Assembly: GCA_910586275.1 (NCBI GenBank)
Contig: CAJUIM010000004.1
Location: 1-53,492 of the forward strand
Direction of reading: 5' to 3'
Length of the DNA: 53,492 bases
DNA from: an uncultured Lachnospiraceae bacterium
GTDB lineage: Bacteria > Bacillota > Clostridia > Lachnospirales > Lachnospiraceae
In this document: positions 32,348-41,820 of the stretch, piece by piece
How the letters are laid out: every line of letters starts with the position of its first letter
How positions within the stretch are numbered: position 1 is the stretch's first letter
Program-made: the position numbers and the translations under genes
The notes under the pieces: generated by a model
The model's input: only the letters and a program-made list of their open reading frames with translations
What the model was told of the DNA's origin: nothing
The model's database searches: none

Positions 32348-32974
32348 ATGTATAAGTATAAGCGGAACATGACAATATTGCTTCTTTGCAATGTGATTAT
32401 CCTGACGGCATGGCTGAACCTGAAAGAATTGCAGGTGAACCGGGTGGCGTCCACTATGGCATTTCAGATTGAGTTTATGGAAGACTGTGCCGAGATGGAC
32501 GAGTCCAGCTTTATCGGGATGGTGGCAGAAGCGTCTTCCGGACAGCGGGTCGTGGATTATAACGTATTGGAACGGAAAGCCAAGTATGTTTTGTCGGAGG
32601 AGGATTATGAGGTATTGCTGCAGATTGTGGAGGCAGAGGCCGGCTGTGAGGATATTAAGGGGAAGATGCTGGTGGCCGGGGTGGTCATGAACCGGGTGGA
32701 AAACAGTCAGTTCCCCGACACGGTGAAAGAGGTGGTATATCAGAGGCAGCATGGCGTGGTACAGTTCTCCCCGGCAGCCAACGGCAGGTTAGGGAGGACG
32801 AGTATCAGTGACGAAACCAGGGAGGCGGTAGAGCGGGTACTCTACGGGGAAGATATTACGGAAGGGGCACTTTATTTCGCATCCCGTAAGTATGCCGATC
32901 CGGAGCTGATGAAGTGGTTTGACAATAGCCTGACGTTATTGTTTTCTTATGGCGGACACGAATTCTTTTCTTAA
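32348..32974 (+). CDS. SleB-like cell wall hydrolase
   Basis: The 208-residue protein has an N-terminal membrane/signal segment (MTILLLCNVIILTAWL) and a C-terminal hydrolase_2 (SleB/CwlJ) domain from about residue 100. Motifs are YEVLLQIVEAEAGCEDIKGK with the likely catalytic Glu, VAGVVMNRVENSQFPDTVKE, VVQFSPAANGR and EGALYFASRK. The family degrades spore cortex peptidoglycan during germination. The ATG at 32348 has GAGGA 8 nt upstream; ATG 32330 has no ribosome binding site. It lacks the N-terminal peptidoglycan-binding domain of classic SleB. Confidence 0.88.
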   Translation: MYKYKRNMTILLLCNVIILTAWLNLKELQVNRVASTMAFQIEFMEDCAEMDESSFIGMVAEASSGQRVVDYNVLERKAKYVLSEEDYEVLLQIVEAEAGCEDIKGKMLVAGVVMNRVENSQFPDTVKEVVYQRQHGVVQFSPAANGRLGRTSISDETREAVERVLYGEDITEGALYFASRKYADPELMKWFDNSLTLLFSYGGHEFFS

Positions 32975-32981
32975 CTTCACA

Positions 32982-33010
32982 TTGCACGGGCAGTAAAACT
33001 ATGCTATACT
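32982..33010 (+). promoter_or_regulatory. Promoter of thrC
   Basis: TTGCAC (32982-32987), 17 nt, TATACT (33005-33010) with an upstream TGC (extended -10). The leader is about 125 nt. I saw no T-box or other recognisable riboswitch in it. Confidence 0.65.
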
Positions 33011-33141
33011 TTATGCGGTTAAAGCAATCGGGCCGAAACCGGAAGAAAAGGCATGGCATGTGGCAGGGCACTTTATCCCACCGTCGGGAGAGCCGGTATT
33101 AAGTCAGGTTCCACAGCAGGCCGTGCGGAAATGAGGAGAAA

Positions 33142-34644
33142 ATGGAAGTTTTATATAACAGCACAAGAAATAACGGAATGCAGGCAAAGGCATCGGAAGC
33201 CATTCTGAAAGGACTGTCCGAAGACGGAGGTTTGTTTGTGCCGGATCATATCCCGATGTTGGACAAGGGACTGAAAGATTTGGCAGCCATGACCTATCAG
33301 GAAGTGGCCTATGAGGTCATGAAGCTGTATCTGACGGATTTTACGGAGGAGGAACTGAAAGACTGTATTGCAAAGGCATATGACGGCAAATTTGACACGG
33401 AGGCCATTGTCCCTCTTGTCAGTGCGGACGGAGCCTATTATCTGGAATTGTTTCATGGCGCGACGATAGCCTTTAAGGATATGGCGCTGTCCATTCTGCC
33501 CCATCTTATGATTACGGCGGCAAAGAAGAATCAGGTGAAGAATGAAATCGTCATCCTGACGGCCACTTCCGGCGATACGGGGAAGGCAGCCTTGGCCGGA
33601 TTTGCAGGAGTGAAGGGGACAAGGATTGTGGTGTTCTATCCGAAGAACGGGGTCAGCCCCGTTCAGGAGAAACAAATGATAACCCAGAAAGGGGAAAATA
33701 CATATGTAGTGGGAATCCACGGCAATTTTGACGATGCACAGACCGGTGTGAAACGGATATTTGCCGACAGGGAACTGGCAGAGCGGATGGACAGGCAGGG
33801 ATTTCAGTTTTCTTCCGCCAATTCCATTAATATCGGACGCTTGGTGCCGCAGATTGTCTATTATGTATATTCTTATGCCAAGCTGCTGGCAGAAGGGAAA
33901 ATCGAAGAGGGAGATAAGATTAACGTTGTGGTACCTACGGGGAATTTCGGAAATATATTGGCGGCGTTCTATGCGAAGAATATGGGGCTGCCGATAGGAA
34001 AATTAATCTGCGCATCCAACGACAACAAAGTGCTTTATGATTTTTTCCGTACAGGCATATACGATAAAAACAGAGAGTTTGTGCTGACCAGTTCCCCTTC
34101 CATGGATATTCTCATATCCAGCAACCTGGAACGTCTGATTTACCGCATTGCGGGAGAGGACGGCAGTAAAAACGCGGAACTGATGAAGGCTCTGGCAGAG
34201 GATGGGAAATACGGCATTACGGAAGAAATGAAAACCCGGCTGGAGGACTTTTACGGAAATTATGCGTCCGGGGAGGAAACGGCGGAAACGATAAAGGAAC
34301 TGTATGAAAAGACCGGATATGTGATTGATACCCATACGGCAGTGGCTTCCTGTGTGTACCGGAAGTATAAAGAGGAGACGGGGGACGGGACACCGGCTGT
34401 CATTGCCTCCACCGCCAGTCCGTTTAAATTTACCCGCAGCGTAATGACTGCCATTGATAAGAAATATGATGCGATGTCGGACTTCCAGCTGGCAGACGAA
34501 CTTTCTTCCTTGGCAAATGTGCCGGTTCCCGCGGCCATAGAGGAAATCCGCACTGCGCCGGTACGGCATGATCATGTATGCGGAAAAGAGGAAATGAAGA
34601 AAACGGTGGAAGATTTTCTGGGACTGAAAGACATGGGGCATTGA
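33142..34644 (+). CDS. thrC: Threonine synthase
   Basis: The 500-residue PLP enzyme converts O-phosphohomoserine to threonine. The PLP lysine lies in LFHGATIAFKDMALSILP, the phosphate loop region in ATSGDTGKAALAGFAG and SANSINIGRLVPQIVYY. The N-terminal start MEVLYNSTRNNG is typical of the longer threonine synthase class. AGGAG lies 4 nt before ATG 33142. It is preceded by its own promoter and stands at the head of a possible unit with the small membrane protein and the aminopeptidase gene. Confidence 0.96.
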   Translation: MEVLYNSTRNNGMQAKASEAILKGLSEDGGLFVPDHIPMLDKGLKDLAAMTYQEVAYEVMKLYLTDFTEEELKDCIAKAYDGKFDTEAIVPLVSADGAYYLELFHGATIAFKDMALSILPHLMITAAKKNQVKNEIVILTATSGDTGKAALAGFAGVKGTRIVVFYPKNGVSPVQEKQMITQKGENTYVVGIHGNFDDAQTGVKRIFADRELAERMDRQGFQFSSANSINIGRLVPQIVYYVYSYAKLLAEGKIEEGDKINVVVPTGNFGNILAAFYAKNMGLPIGKLICASNDNKVLYDFFRTGIYDKNREFVLTSSPSMDILISSNLERLIYRIAGEDGSKNAELMKALAEDGKYGITEEMKTRLEDFYGNYASGEETAETIKELYEKTGYVIDTHTAVASCVYRKYKEETGDGTPAVIASTASPFKFTRSVMTAIDKKYDAMSDFQLADELSSLANVPVPAAIEEIRTAPVRHDHVCGKEEMKKTVEDFLGLKDMGH

Positions 34645-34671
34645 GAACCATGGACATAGAGGATGAATGGT

Positions 34672-35007
34672 ATGAGTATTTTTGATTTGCTGATTTCGGG
34701 CAGCGGCGTGTATCTGATTTATATTGCGATTTTAATGAAATGGAAAGGGGAGATAAGGAAAGGGGTCATTGTGTCCAAAGACGTAAATCCCGAGAGGATA
34801 CGGGACAAGGAAGGCTTTATCAATTATATGTTTCCGAAAACCCTTGTCATCGGCGCCTTGACGGCAGCAGTGGGCTGCCTGAATATGTCAAGCCCTTATA
34901 TAAGCGGGTCGGCATGGCTGCCGCTGGCGATTATGGCCGGATATTTTGCGGCATTGATGGCATTTGCGTCGTTTACCATGAAAGCTAGGAAAAAATTTAT
35001 TGATTAG
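34672..35007 (+). CDS. Small membrane protein, unknown function
   Basis: The 111-residue protein has about three hydrophobic segments: SIFDLLISGSGVYLIYIAIL, TLVIGALTAAVGCLNMS and LPLAIMAGYFAALMAFASFT. A charged loop (KGEIRKGVIVSKDVNPERIR) lies between the first two. This layout resembles small DUF3784-type clostridial membrane proteins, but the family is not certain. GAGG at 34658-34661 favours ATG 34672 over 34663. It starts 27 bp after thrC and ends 73 bp before the aminopeptidase start. Confidence 0.75.
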   Translation: MSIFDLLISGSGVYLIYIAILMKWKGEIRKGVIVSKDVNPERIRDKEGFINYMFPKTLVIGALTAAVGCLNMSSPYISGSAWLPLAIMAGYFAALMAFASFTMKARKKFID

Positions 35008-35080
35008 ATTCCATGCTCAAATAAACCGGAATATTTTCACAAGGAATTTGAGCGGGAGCAGTGGGCAGGAGAGGAAAAGG

Positions 35081-36895
35081 ATGAATGAGACGGTACAGGC
35101 GAGGCTGGCTGCCTTGCGCAGGGAAATGGAGAAGGAAGGGATTGATTACTATCTGATCCCCACTTCGGATTTCCATAATTCGGAGTATGTGAACGATTAC
35201 TTTAAGGCAAGAGAATATTTTTCCGGTTTTACAGGATCCAACGGCACGCTGGCGGTGTGGAAAGATTCGGCGGGGCTGTGGACGGACGGCAGATATTTCA
35301 TACAGGCGGAAAAGGAACTTGCGGGGACAGGAATTACGTTGTTCAGGATGCAGGAAGAAGGCGTGCCGGAAATTCCCGATTTTCTTTGTGAGCATATGGA
35401 ACCGGGACAGACGGTGGGCTTTGACGGAAGGACGATGAACTGTCTGGCAGGGTGCAGGCTGGAGGAGAAGCTGGGAGAAAAGACGGGGCTTGGAATAAGG
35501 CATGATTTGGACTTGGCCGGCCGTGTCTGGCAGGAACGTCCTCAGCTGCCCGCCCACCCGGTGATGCTGCTGCCGGAAGAAATCAGCGGGAAGGGAACTA
35601 GGGAAAAACTGCGGGAAGTAAGGGAGAAGACAGTGGAGGCCGGTGCGGAATATCTGCTGCTTTCCAAGCTGGACGATCTCATGTGGCTGCTGAATATCAG
35701 AGGGAATGACGTGGAATGCAATCCGGTGGCTTTATCCTATGGCTTTGTGGCTCCGGGGGAAATGTATTTTTTTATACAGCAGGAGGAAGTGACGGAAGAA
35801 TTCAGGGAATATGCTGCGGCTAACGGAATTGTGATAAGGCCCTATGGGGAAATTATGGATTTCCTGAAAGCATACGGTTATGCATCGGGGAAGGGAAGCG
35901 GCAAGGTACTGTTGGATAAAAGGAACATTAATTTTGCTTTATTTAAGGCATTGGACGGGAATGCGGAATATGTGGAAGGGGATAACCCTACGGAGAAACT
36001 GAAAGCGGTGAAGAACGGGACGGAACTGGAACGGATGGAAGAGGCGTACCGAAAGGACAGCGCGGCGTTGATCCGGTTTATTTACTGGCTGAAGCATGCC
36101 GTCGGGAAAGAAGAGATTACGGAAGTGTCGGCGGCCCGGAAGCTGGACGGCCTGCGCCGGGAATTGGACGGATTTCTGGATCTTTCCTTTCCCACTATCA
36201 GTGCATATAAAGAAAATGCGGCGATGATGCATTATGAGGCGGAAGAGGGAAAATGTAAAAAACTGGCTCCCGAGGGCATGTATCTGGTGGATTCCGGCGG
36301 TCAGTATATGGGCGGCACAACGGATGTGACGCGTACGGTAGTGCTGGGGGAAATCAGCGAAGAGATGAAACGGCATTTCACGCTGGTAGCCGTAGGCATG
36401 CTGCAGCTGACGGAGGCTAAGTTCCTGTACGGATGCACCGGAAGGAATCTGGACATTTTGGCAAGACAGCCGCTCTGGGAACTGGGGATTGACTATAAGT
36501 GCGGGACCGGGCACGGCATAGGTTATATCCTCAACGTTCATGAAGGGCCGCAGAATATCCGATGGAGGTATACCGCCGAAATGAAGGAAGCAGTCTTGGA
36601 AGACGGGATGGTTCTTTCTAATGAGCCGGGTGTATACCGGGAGGGAAGCCACGGGATACGGACGGAAAATATTCTGGTGGTCAGGAAAGGGGAAAAGAAC
36701 GGGGACGGGCAGTTTATGTATTTCGATACCCTTACTTTTGTGCCGATTGACAGGGATGCCATCGATGTGAGATATATGCAGCCGGCGGATGCAGAGCGGC
36801 TGAACCGTTACCATGCGGCAGTATACGAAAAAACGGCAGAGTATCTGACGGAAGAGGAAAGAGCCTGGCTGGCGGAGGTGACGGCACCCATATGA
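35081..36895 (+). CDS. Xaa-Pro aminopeptidase P family (M24B)
   Basis: The 604-residue protein is of the long, eukaryote-like aminopeptidase P type with two N-terminal creatinase-like domains (about residues 1-300) and a C-terminal pita-bread domain. Metal ligands are seen in LVDSGGQYMGGTTDVTRTVV (two Asp), GTGHGIGYILNVHEGP (His), NEPGVYREGSHGIRTEN (two Glu). It removes an N-terminal residue preceding proline. GAGAGGAAAAGG lies before ATG 35081; the frame open upstream to 35000 overlaps the preceding gene and is not used. Confidence 0.94.
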   Translation: MNETVQARLAALRREMEKEGIDYYLIPTSDFHNSEYVNDYFKAREYFSGFTGSNGTLAVWKDSAGLWTDGRYFIQAEKELAGTGITLFRMQEEGVPEIPDFLCEHMEPGQTVGFDGRTMNCLAGCRLEEKLGEKTGLGIRHDLDLAGRVWQERPQLPAHPVMLLPEEISGKGTREKLREVREKTVEAGAEYLLLSKLDDLMWLLNIRGNDVECNPVALSYGFVAPGEMYFFIQQEEVTEEFREYAAANGIVIRPYGEIMDFLKAYGYASGKGSGKVLLDKRNINFALFKALDGNAEYVEGDNPTEKLKAVKNGTELERMEEAYRKDSAALIRFIYWLKHAVGKEEITEVSAARKLDGLRRELDGFLDLSFPTISAYKENAAMMHYEAEEGKCKKLAPEGMYLVDSGGQYMGGTTDVTRTVVLGEISEEMKRHFTLVAVGMLQLTEAKFLYGCTGRNLDILARQPLWELGIDYKCGTGHGIGYILNVHEGPQNIRWRYTAEMKEAVLEDGMVLSNEPGVYREGSHGIRTENILVVRKGEKNGDGQFMYFDTLTFVPIDRDAIDVRYMQPADAERLNRYHAAVYEKTAEYLTEEERAWLAEVTAPI

Positions 36896-36983
36896 TACGT
36901 TGGGGAACGAAATGTCATTGCCGAATAGACGTAACCGAAAATATACTAAATATAAAAAAAGTTTAAAATTAAAGGGCTAAATC

Positions 36984-37012
36984 TTGACTTTTACAAGTGG
37001 TTCTGACATAAT
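36984..37012 (+). promoter_or_regulatory. SigA promoter of pckA with downstream palindrome
   Basis: TTGACT (36984-36989), 17 nt, CATAAT (37007-37012). Just after it lies an ATGCAT...GTGCAT inverted motif (about 37020-37040), a possible operator. The leader is about 115 nt with repeated TTACATAA motifs. Confidence 0.6.
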
Positions 37013-37130
37013 TATCTAAGATGCATAAAATCTGTGCATATATTGTAAGAAACCGCTTTTTACATAATTATAAGGTGATTTACATAAGGTAAAGATGCGG
37101 TGAAAAATAAATTTATAAGGAGGACGTAAC

Positions 37131-38837
37131 ATGTCAACAAAAGCGTATTATCCGATTAATGAAATCGGAGCCGGAAAAGTTGGTTTTTCCAAAACAAGGT
37201 CCATTATCGAAGCTGCTTTTTACGGAAATAACGTAGTTAAAGTCAATACTCTGAAAGAAGCTTATGAGCTTGCTAAAAATTCTCCCGGCACGGTTGTGAC
37301 CGATATGAAGATTAAAGACGGCGAGACTTTCGGCCTTGAGAAAGATTCCAGAGTTTTACTGTTCAATGACGGAGCGGTAACCGGACGTTATGCAGCAGCA
37401 CGCCGTATCAAAGGCGAGCCGGGCGTGGATGAAACCAAGCTTGACAAGGTAGTAATGGACGCTGTTTACGAGACACGTTGGAAGACAATGTATCATGCGG
37501 AGTGCTTTATCGGCCTTGACTCGGAATTTATGGCAAAGGCACATCTCCTGATTCCGGAAGGAGAAGAGAATATCCTTTACAACTGGATGCTGAACTTCCA
37601 GTATATGTCTGACGAATATGTTAAGATGTATAAGAACTCCAAGCCGATCGGCGACGGAAACGAGCCTGATATTTATATCTTCTCCGATCCTCAGTGGGTA
37701 CCCGGAAATAGGCCGGACGTGGATTACAGCTGCTTAAGCGATCCTCTTACCCTGTGCTATTTCGATACAAACCAGAACTGTGCGGCAATCCTCGGCATGA
37801 GATATTTCGGCGAGCATAAGAAAGGCACGCTGACAATGGCTTGGGCTTTGGCTAACAGAAACGGCTATGCTTCCTGCCATGGCGGACAGAAAGAATATCT
37901 GCTTCCGGACGGAAAGAAATATGTGGCATCCGTATATGGCCTGTCAGGTTCCGGAAAATCCACTCTGACCCATGCAAAACATGGCGGAAAATATGAAATC
38001 AAGGTTCTTCATGACGATGCTTTCATTATCAACACCGATACATGCGCATCCATCGCTTTGGAGCCTACTTACTTTGACAAGACAGCGGACTATCCTACAG
38101 GATGTGCCGACAACGAATATCTGTTATCCGCTCAGAACTGCTCCTGCACCTATGACAGCGAAGGAAAGATTCAGCTGGTAACGGAAGACATCAGGAACGG
38201 CAATGGCCGTGCAATTAAGTCCAAATTATGGTCCCCGAACCGTGTGGACAAGATCGATGCTCCGGTAAATGCAATTTTCTGGATTATGAAAGACCCTACC
38301 ATTCCTCCGGTAGTGAAACTGAGCGGTGCGGCACTGGCTTCCGTAATGGGCGCTACGCTTGCAACCAAGACTTCCACTGCAGAGCGTGTGGCAGCAGGAA
38401 CGGATTTGAATGCACTCCGCATCGTTCCTTATGCAAACCCGTTCAGGACTTATCCTCTTGTAAATGACTATGATAAGTTCAAGAAGTTGGTAGAAGAGAA
38501 AGAGGTAGACTGCTATATCGTAAATACCGGCGATTTCATGGGCACAAAGGTTAAACCTGCAGATACTCTGGGCATTCTTGAGACAATCGTGGAAGGAAAA
38601 GCTAAGTTTGAGAAGTGGGGTAATTTCGATGATATCGAGATTATGTATGACTGGGACGGCAAGACCGCAGACTTCAGGCCTAATCTGGAAGACGAGTCTT
38701 ACAAGACCGCTCTGAAGAATGCTATGCAGAACCGTGTAGATGCAGTGAAAGGCTTTGCAGAGAAGAAGGAAGGCTATGATAAGCTTCCGGACGAAGCTCT
38801 TGCGGCAGTGCAGAAACTGGTTGATGCTTTGAATTAA
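37131..38837 (+). CDS. pckA: Phosphoenolpyruvate carboxykinase (ATP)
   Basis: The 568-residue enzyme interconverts oxaloacetate and PEP with ATP/ADP; in anaerobes it often runs toward oxaloacetate. The P-loop is YGLSGSGKSTLTHAKHGG near residues 270-287. The ATP/metal-binding HDDAFIINTD follows, and the Arg region RNGNGRAIKSKLWSPNR is further on. AAGGAGGACGTAAC precedes ATG 37131. Its codon use (many CTT, TCC, AAG, GCA) differs from neighbours in the way typical of highly expressed genes. It is monocistronic, with its own promoter and terminator. Confidence 0.95.
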   Translation: MSTKAYYPINEIGAGKVGFSKTRSIIEAAFYGNNVVKVNTLKEAYELAKNSPGTVVTDMKIKDGETFGLEKDSRVLLFNDGAVTGRYAAARRIKGEPGVDETKLDKVVMDAVYETRWKTMYHAECFIGLDSEFMAKAHLLIPEGEENILYNWMLNFQYMSDEYVKMYKNSKPIGDGNEPDIYIFSDPQWVPGNRPDVDYSCLSDPLTLCYFDTNQNCAAILGMRYFGEHKKGTLTMAWALANRNGYASCHGGQKEYLLPDGKKYVASVYGLSGSGKSTLTHAKHGGKYEIKVLHDDAFIINTDTCASIALEPTYFDKTADYPTGCADNEYLLSAQNCSCTYDSEGKIQLVTEDIRNGNGRAIKSKLWSPNRVDKIDAPVNAIFWIMKDPTIPPVVKLSGAALASVMGATLATKTSTAERVAAGTDLNALRIVPYANPFRTYPLVNDYDKFKKLVEEKEVDCYIVNTGDFMGTKVKPADTLGILETIVEGKAKFEKWGNFDDIEIMYDWDGKTADFRPNLEDESYKTALKNAMQNRVDAVKGFAEKKEGYDKLPDEALAAVQKLVDALN

Positions 38838-38862
38838 TGAGAGTTTTATAATAAAAAAGAAT

Positions 38863-38900
38863 ACCATTTGCATCCGGAAGGGCTGCAGATGGTTTTCTTT
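38863..38900 (+). terminator. Rho-independent terminator of pckA
   Basis: ACCATTTGCA (38863-38872) pairs with TGCAGATGGT (38884-38893, one G-U pair), followed by TTTTCTTTT. Confidence 0.85.
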
Positions 38901-38988
38901 TATGCACAGACCCGGGCAGGGAAGGTATGCCGTTAAGGCGGTGCACGGGAGGCGCAGCGAGTAGGGGAAGAAATTTTCCCTGCTCGAT
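38901..38988. repeat. Two-hairpin element, copy 2
   Basis: Directly after the pckA terminator, TATGCACA leads to CCCG (38911-38914) pairing with CGGG (38946-38949) and an inner GCC-GTTAA-GGC hairpin (38929-38939). Hairpin 2 pairs CGAGTAGGGGAA (38958-38969) with TTCCCTGCTCG (38976-38986). Block order and several unpaired stretches match copy 1 at 28782-28872, while stem bases differ but pairing is kept, notably in hairpin 2. Confidence 0.6.
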
Positions 38989-39041
38989 GTAAAAGAAAGG
39001 GATATGGGCGGCGGTGCCGCAGGAAAGAGATTGAGGAAACA

Positions 39042-39776
39042 ATGCAGGAAAAGAGGGAAACAGGGGAGGATAGAGAACGGCTGAACAAGTATTTGGCGGC
39101 CTGCGGAATCTGTTCCCGCAGAGACGCTGACCGTTGGATTGCGGAAGGCCGGATAACCGTGGACGGGGAAACCGCTGCCGTAGGAATGCGGGTAAGCGGC
39201 AGGGAATTGATTATGGCAGACGGGAAAGCCGTGACGGGAAAGGATCCGAAGGCGGTGATTGCCTATTATAAGCCGGTAGGCGTGGTCTGTACGGAGCGGG
39301 ACAGATATGCGGAACGGAAAGTCAGTGACGAATTCCGGTATCCGGTACGGCTCACTTATGCCGGCAGGCTGGATAAGGAATCGGAGGGACTGCTGCTTAT
39401 GACCAATGACGGGAGGCTGATTGAGGCAATGATGCGCGGAGCCAACGGACACGAAAAGGAATATGTGGTCCGGGTGGACCGGGAAGTGACCGATGAGTTT
39501 CTGATGAAATTGTCAGAAGGAGTATATTTGGAAGAATTAAAGGTTACTACTAGAAAATGTGATGTCAGAAAAAGCGGAAAATATACTTTTACCATTGTTT
39601 TGACGCAGGGGATTAACAGACAGATACGAAGAATGACGGAGACTTTCGGATACCGGGTCAAGGCATTGAAGCGGGTACGGGTCATGAATGTGAATCTGGT
39701 GAATCTGAAGCCGGGGGAGTACCGCGTAGTGGAAGGGGAAGAACTGCAGCGGCTGTATAGACAGGCAGGGCTATAG
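39042..39776 (+). CDS. rRNA pseudouridine synthase (RsuA/RluB family)
   Basis: The 244-residue protein has an N-terminal S4 domain (about residues 9-65; RLNKYLAACGICSRRDADRW). The pseudouridine synthase domain has the catalytic Asp in TYAGRLDKESEGLLLMTNDG, YYKPVGVVCTERDR before it, and GINRQIRRMTETFGYRVKAL after it. It isomerises a uridine in rRNA, most likely in 23S (RluB/RluF-like). Which site is modified cannot be told from the sequence. The start ATG 39042 has TGAGGA upstream. ligA follows directly. Confidence 0.92.
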   Translation: MQEKRETGEDRERLNKYLAACGICSRRDADRWIAEGRITVDGETAAVGMRVSGRELIMADGKAVTGKDPKAVIAYYKPVGVVCTERDRYAERKVSDEFRYPVRLTYAGRLDKESEGLLLMTNDGRLIEAMMRGANGHEKEYVVRVDREVTDEFLMKLSEGVYLEELKVTTRKCDVRKSGKYTFTIVLTQGINRQIRRMTETFGYRVKALKRVRVMNVNLVNLKPGEYRVVEGEELQRLYRQAGL

Positions 39777-39822
39777 GGTGAAGGAAAATCGGAAAAGAAA
39801 ATCGGAAAAGGGTAAGACGGAA

Positions 39823-41820
39823 ATGGGTAAGACGGGAAGCAAAGCAGATGACAGCGTAAGAAGAATCCGGGAATTAACAGAGCTGCTGAATCGGGCATCC
39901 AAGGCGTATTATGCCGAGGACAGGGAAATAATGAGCAACTTTGAGTATGATAAATTATATGAAGAACTGGAAGAATTGGAAAAGGAAACAGGAACCGTAT
40001 TGTCCAACAGCCCTACGGTACGGGTAGGCTATGAGGCAGTGGAGGAGCTTCCGAAGGAACGGCACGAAAGACCGATGCTTTCGCTCGGGAAAACGAAAGA
40101 CAGGGAAGAACTAAAGGAGTGGCTACAGGATCAGGAGGCATTATTAAGCTGGAAACTGGACGGGCTGACGGTGGTTCTGACTTATGACGGCGGAAAGCTT
40201 GCAAAAGCGGTTACAAGAGGGAACGGGGAAGTAGGGGAAGTAGTGACGAATAATGTGCGCACCTTCCGCAATATTCCTCTTTCCATTCCGTATCAGGAGG
40301 AACTGATTCTGCGTGGGGAGGCTGTGATCACTTATTCCGATTTCGAGGCAATCAATGAGGAGATTGCGGAAGAGGAGGCACGGTATAAAAATCCGCGGAA
40401 TCTGTGCAGCGGTTCGGTCAGGCAGCTGAACAATGAAATTACGGCCGGAAGAAGGGTAAAATTTTATGCGTTTTCGCTTGTTAAGGCGGAAGGAGTGGAT
40501 TTCGGCAATTCCCGGGAAGGCCAATTCCGTTTTTTGCAGGAACAGGGTTTTGAGACGGTAGAGTACCGGATGGTAGATAAAGACACGGTGGTGGATGCGG
40601 TAGAGGAATTTGAGCGGAAGGTGGAAGGATATGATATTCCTTCGGATGGGTTGGTGCTTTTATTTGATGACATTGCCTATGGGCAGTCGTTGGGCGCGAC
40701 GGCGAAATTCCCGAGAGATTCCATTGCCTTTAAGTGGGAAGACGAAGTGAGGGAAACGGTCTTAAAGGAAATCGAATGGAGTCCCAGCCGTACAGGGCTG
40801 ATTAATCCGGTGGCTATTTTTGAACCGGTGGAACTGGAGGGAACTACGGTCAGCAGGGCTTCCGTACACAATATCAGCATACTGAAAGGGCTGAAATTGG
40901 GGATAGGCGACCGGATTACCGTCTATAAGGCTAATATGATCATACCGCAGATTGCGGAGAACCTGACAGAAAGCGGCAATGTGGAGATACCGGAAAGCTG
41001 TCCGGTATGCGGCGGCAGAACGGAAATAAAGCAGGTGAATGAAGTGCAGTCGCTCTACTGTACCAATCCTTCCTGTGAGGCAAAAAAAATCAAGTCATTC
41101 ACACTTTTTGTCAGCAGGGATGCCATGAATATAGACGGCCTTTCGGAGGCTACGCTGGAAAAATTCATTGCCAGAGGCTTTATTCATGAATATGCGGATT
41201 TGTTTCACTTGGAACGTTACAAAGATCAGATTGTGGAAATGGACGGATTTGGGGAGAAATCCTGTCAGAATCTGGTGAACAATATAGAAGCGGCCCGCAG
41301 CACGACGCTGCCCCGTCTGATATACGGCTTGGGAATCGCCAATATCGGGCTTGCCAATGCCAAAATGATCTGCCGGCATTATCGGTATGATTTACCGGCC
41401 ATGATGGAGGCGGACGTGGAGGACTTAAGCGCCATAGACGGCGTAGGAGAGGTAATCGCTGCCGGATTCTGCGATTATTTCAAGCAGGAAAGCAATCAGG
41501 AAAGGCTGCAGAATCTGTTGGCAGAGATCAGGATTGAAAAGGAAGAAACGGAAGAAGGAAGCGAGACGCTGGCAGGGATGGCTTTTGTAGTGACAGGCAG
41601 CTTGGAGCATTATGCCAGCAGGAATGAACTGAAAGAGGTCATTGAGAAGAAGGGCGGGAAAGTGACAGGCAGCGTGACATCCAAAACAGTATGCCTGATT
41701 AACAACGATATTGCTTCATCATCTTCCAAAAACAAGAAAGCGAAGGAACTGCAGGTTCCCATCCTGACCGAGGAGCAGTTTATGGAGCAATACTTAGGAG
41801 GTGTCGATAATGCCGATTAA
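39823..41820 (+). CDS. ligA: NAD-dependent DNA ligase
   Basis: The 665-residue ligase seals nicks with NAD. The Ia domain (RIRELTELLNRASKAYYAED) is followed by the adenylation domain with the catalytic Lys in LLSWKLDGLTVVL. The OB fold, four-Cys zinc finger (ESCPVCGGRTEI and LYCTNPSCEAK), helix-hairpin-helix repeats and a C-terminal BRCT domain (LAGMAFVVTGSLEHYASRNE) complete the canonical order. ATG 39823 gives normal length; the frame is open to GTG 39778, just after the previous stop, adding a Lys-rich 15-residue tail. Its end overlaps metA by 11 bp. Confidence 0.95.
   Translation: MGKTGSKADDSVRRIRELTELLNRASKAYYAEDREIMSNFEYDKLYEELEELEKETGTVLSNSPTVRVGYEAVEELPKERHERPMLSLGKTKDREELKEWLQDQEALLSWKLDGLTVVLTYDGGKLAKAVTRGNGEVGEVVTNNVRTFRNIPLSIPYQEELILRGEAVITYSDFEAINEEIAEEEARYKNPRNLCSGSVRQLNNEITAGRRVKFYAFSLVKAEGVDFGNSREGQFRFLQEQGFETVEYRMVDKDTVVDAVEEFERKVEGYDIPSDGLVLLFDDIAYGQSLGATAKFPRDSIAFKWEDEVRETVLKEIEWSPSRTGLINPVAIFEPVELEGTTVSRASVHNISILKGLKLGIGDRITVYKANMIIPQIAENLTESGNVEIPESCPVCGGRTEIKQVNEVQSLYCTNPSCEAKKIKSFTLFVSRDAMNIDGLSEATLEKFIARGFIHEYADLFHLERYKDQIVEMDGFGEKSCQNLVNNIEAARSTTLPRLIYGLGIANIGLANAKMICRHYRYDLPAMMEADVEDLSAIDGVGEVIAAGFCDYFKQESNQERLQNLLAEIRIEKEETEEGSETLAGMAFVVTGSLEHYASRNELKEVIEKKGGKVTGSVTSKTVCLINNDIASSSSKNKKAKELQVPILTEEQFMEQYLGGVDNAD

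Noticed and set aside
33011..33141. Possible T-box or leader peptide upstream of thrC
   Set aside because: No specifier-like structure, T-box motif or Thr-rich short frame was seen.
38226..39452. 408-codon minus-strand frame over pckA and the pseudouridine synthase
   Set aside because: Runs across two real genes, a terminator and a repeat; composition is not protein-like.
41700..41810. Possible SAM riboswitch before metA
   Set aside because: metA overlaps ligA, leaving no room for a leader; no aptamer motif seen.
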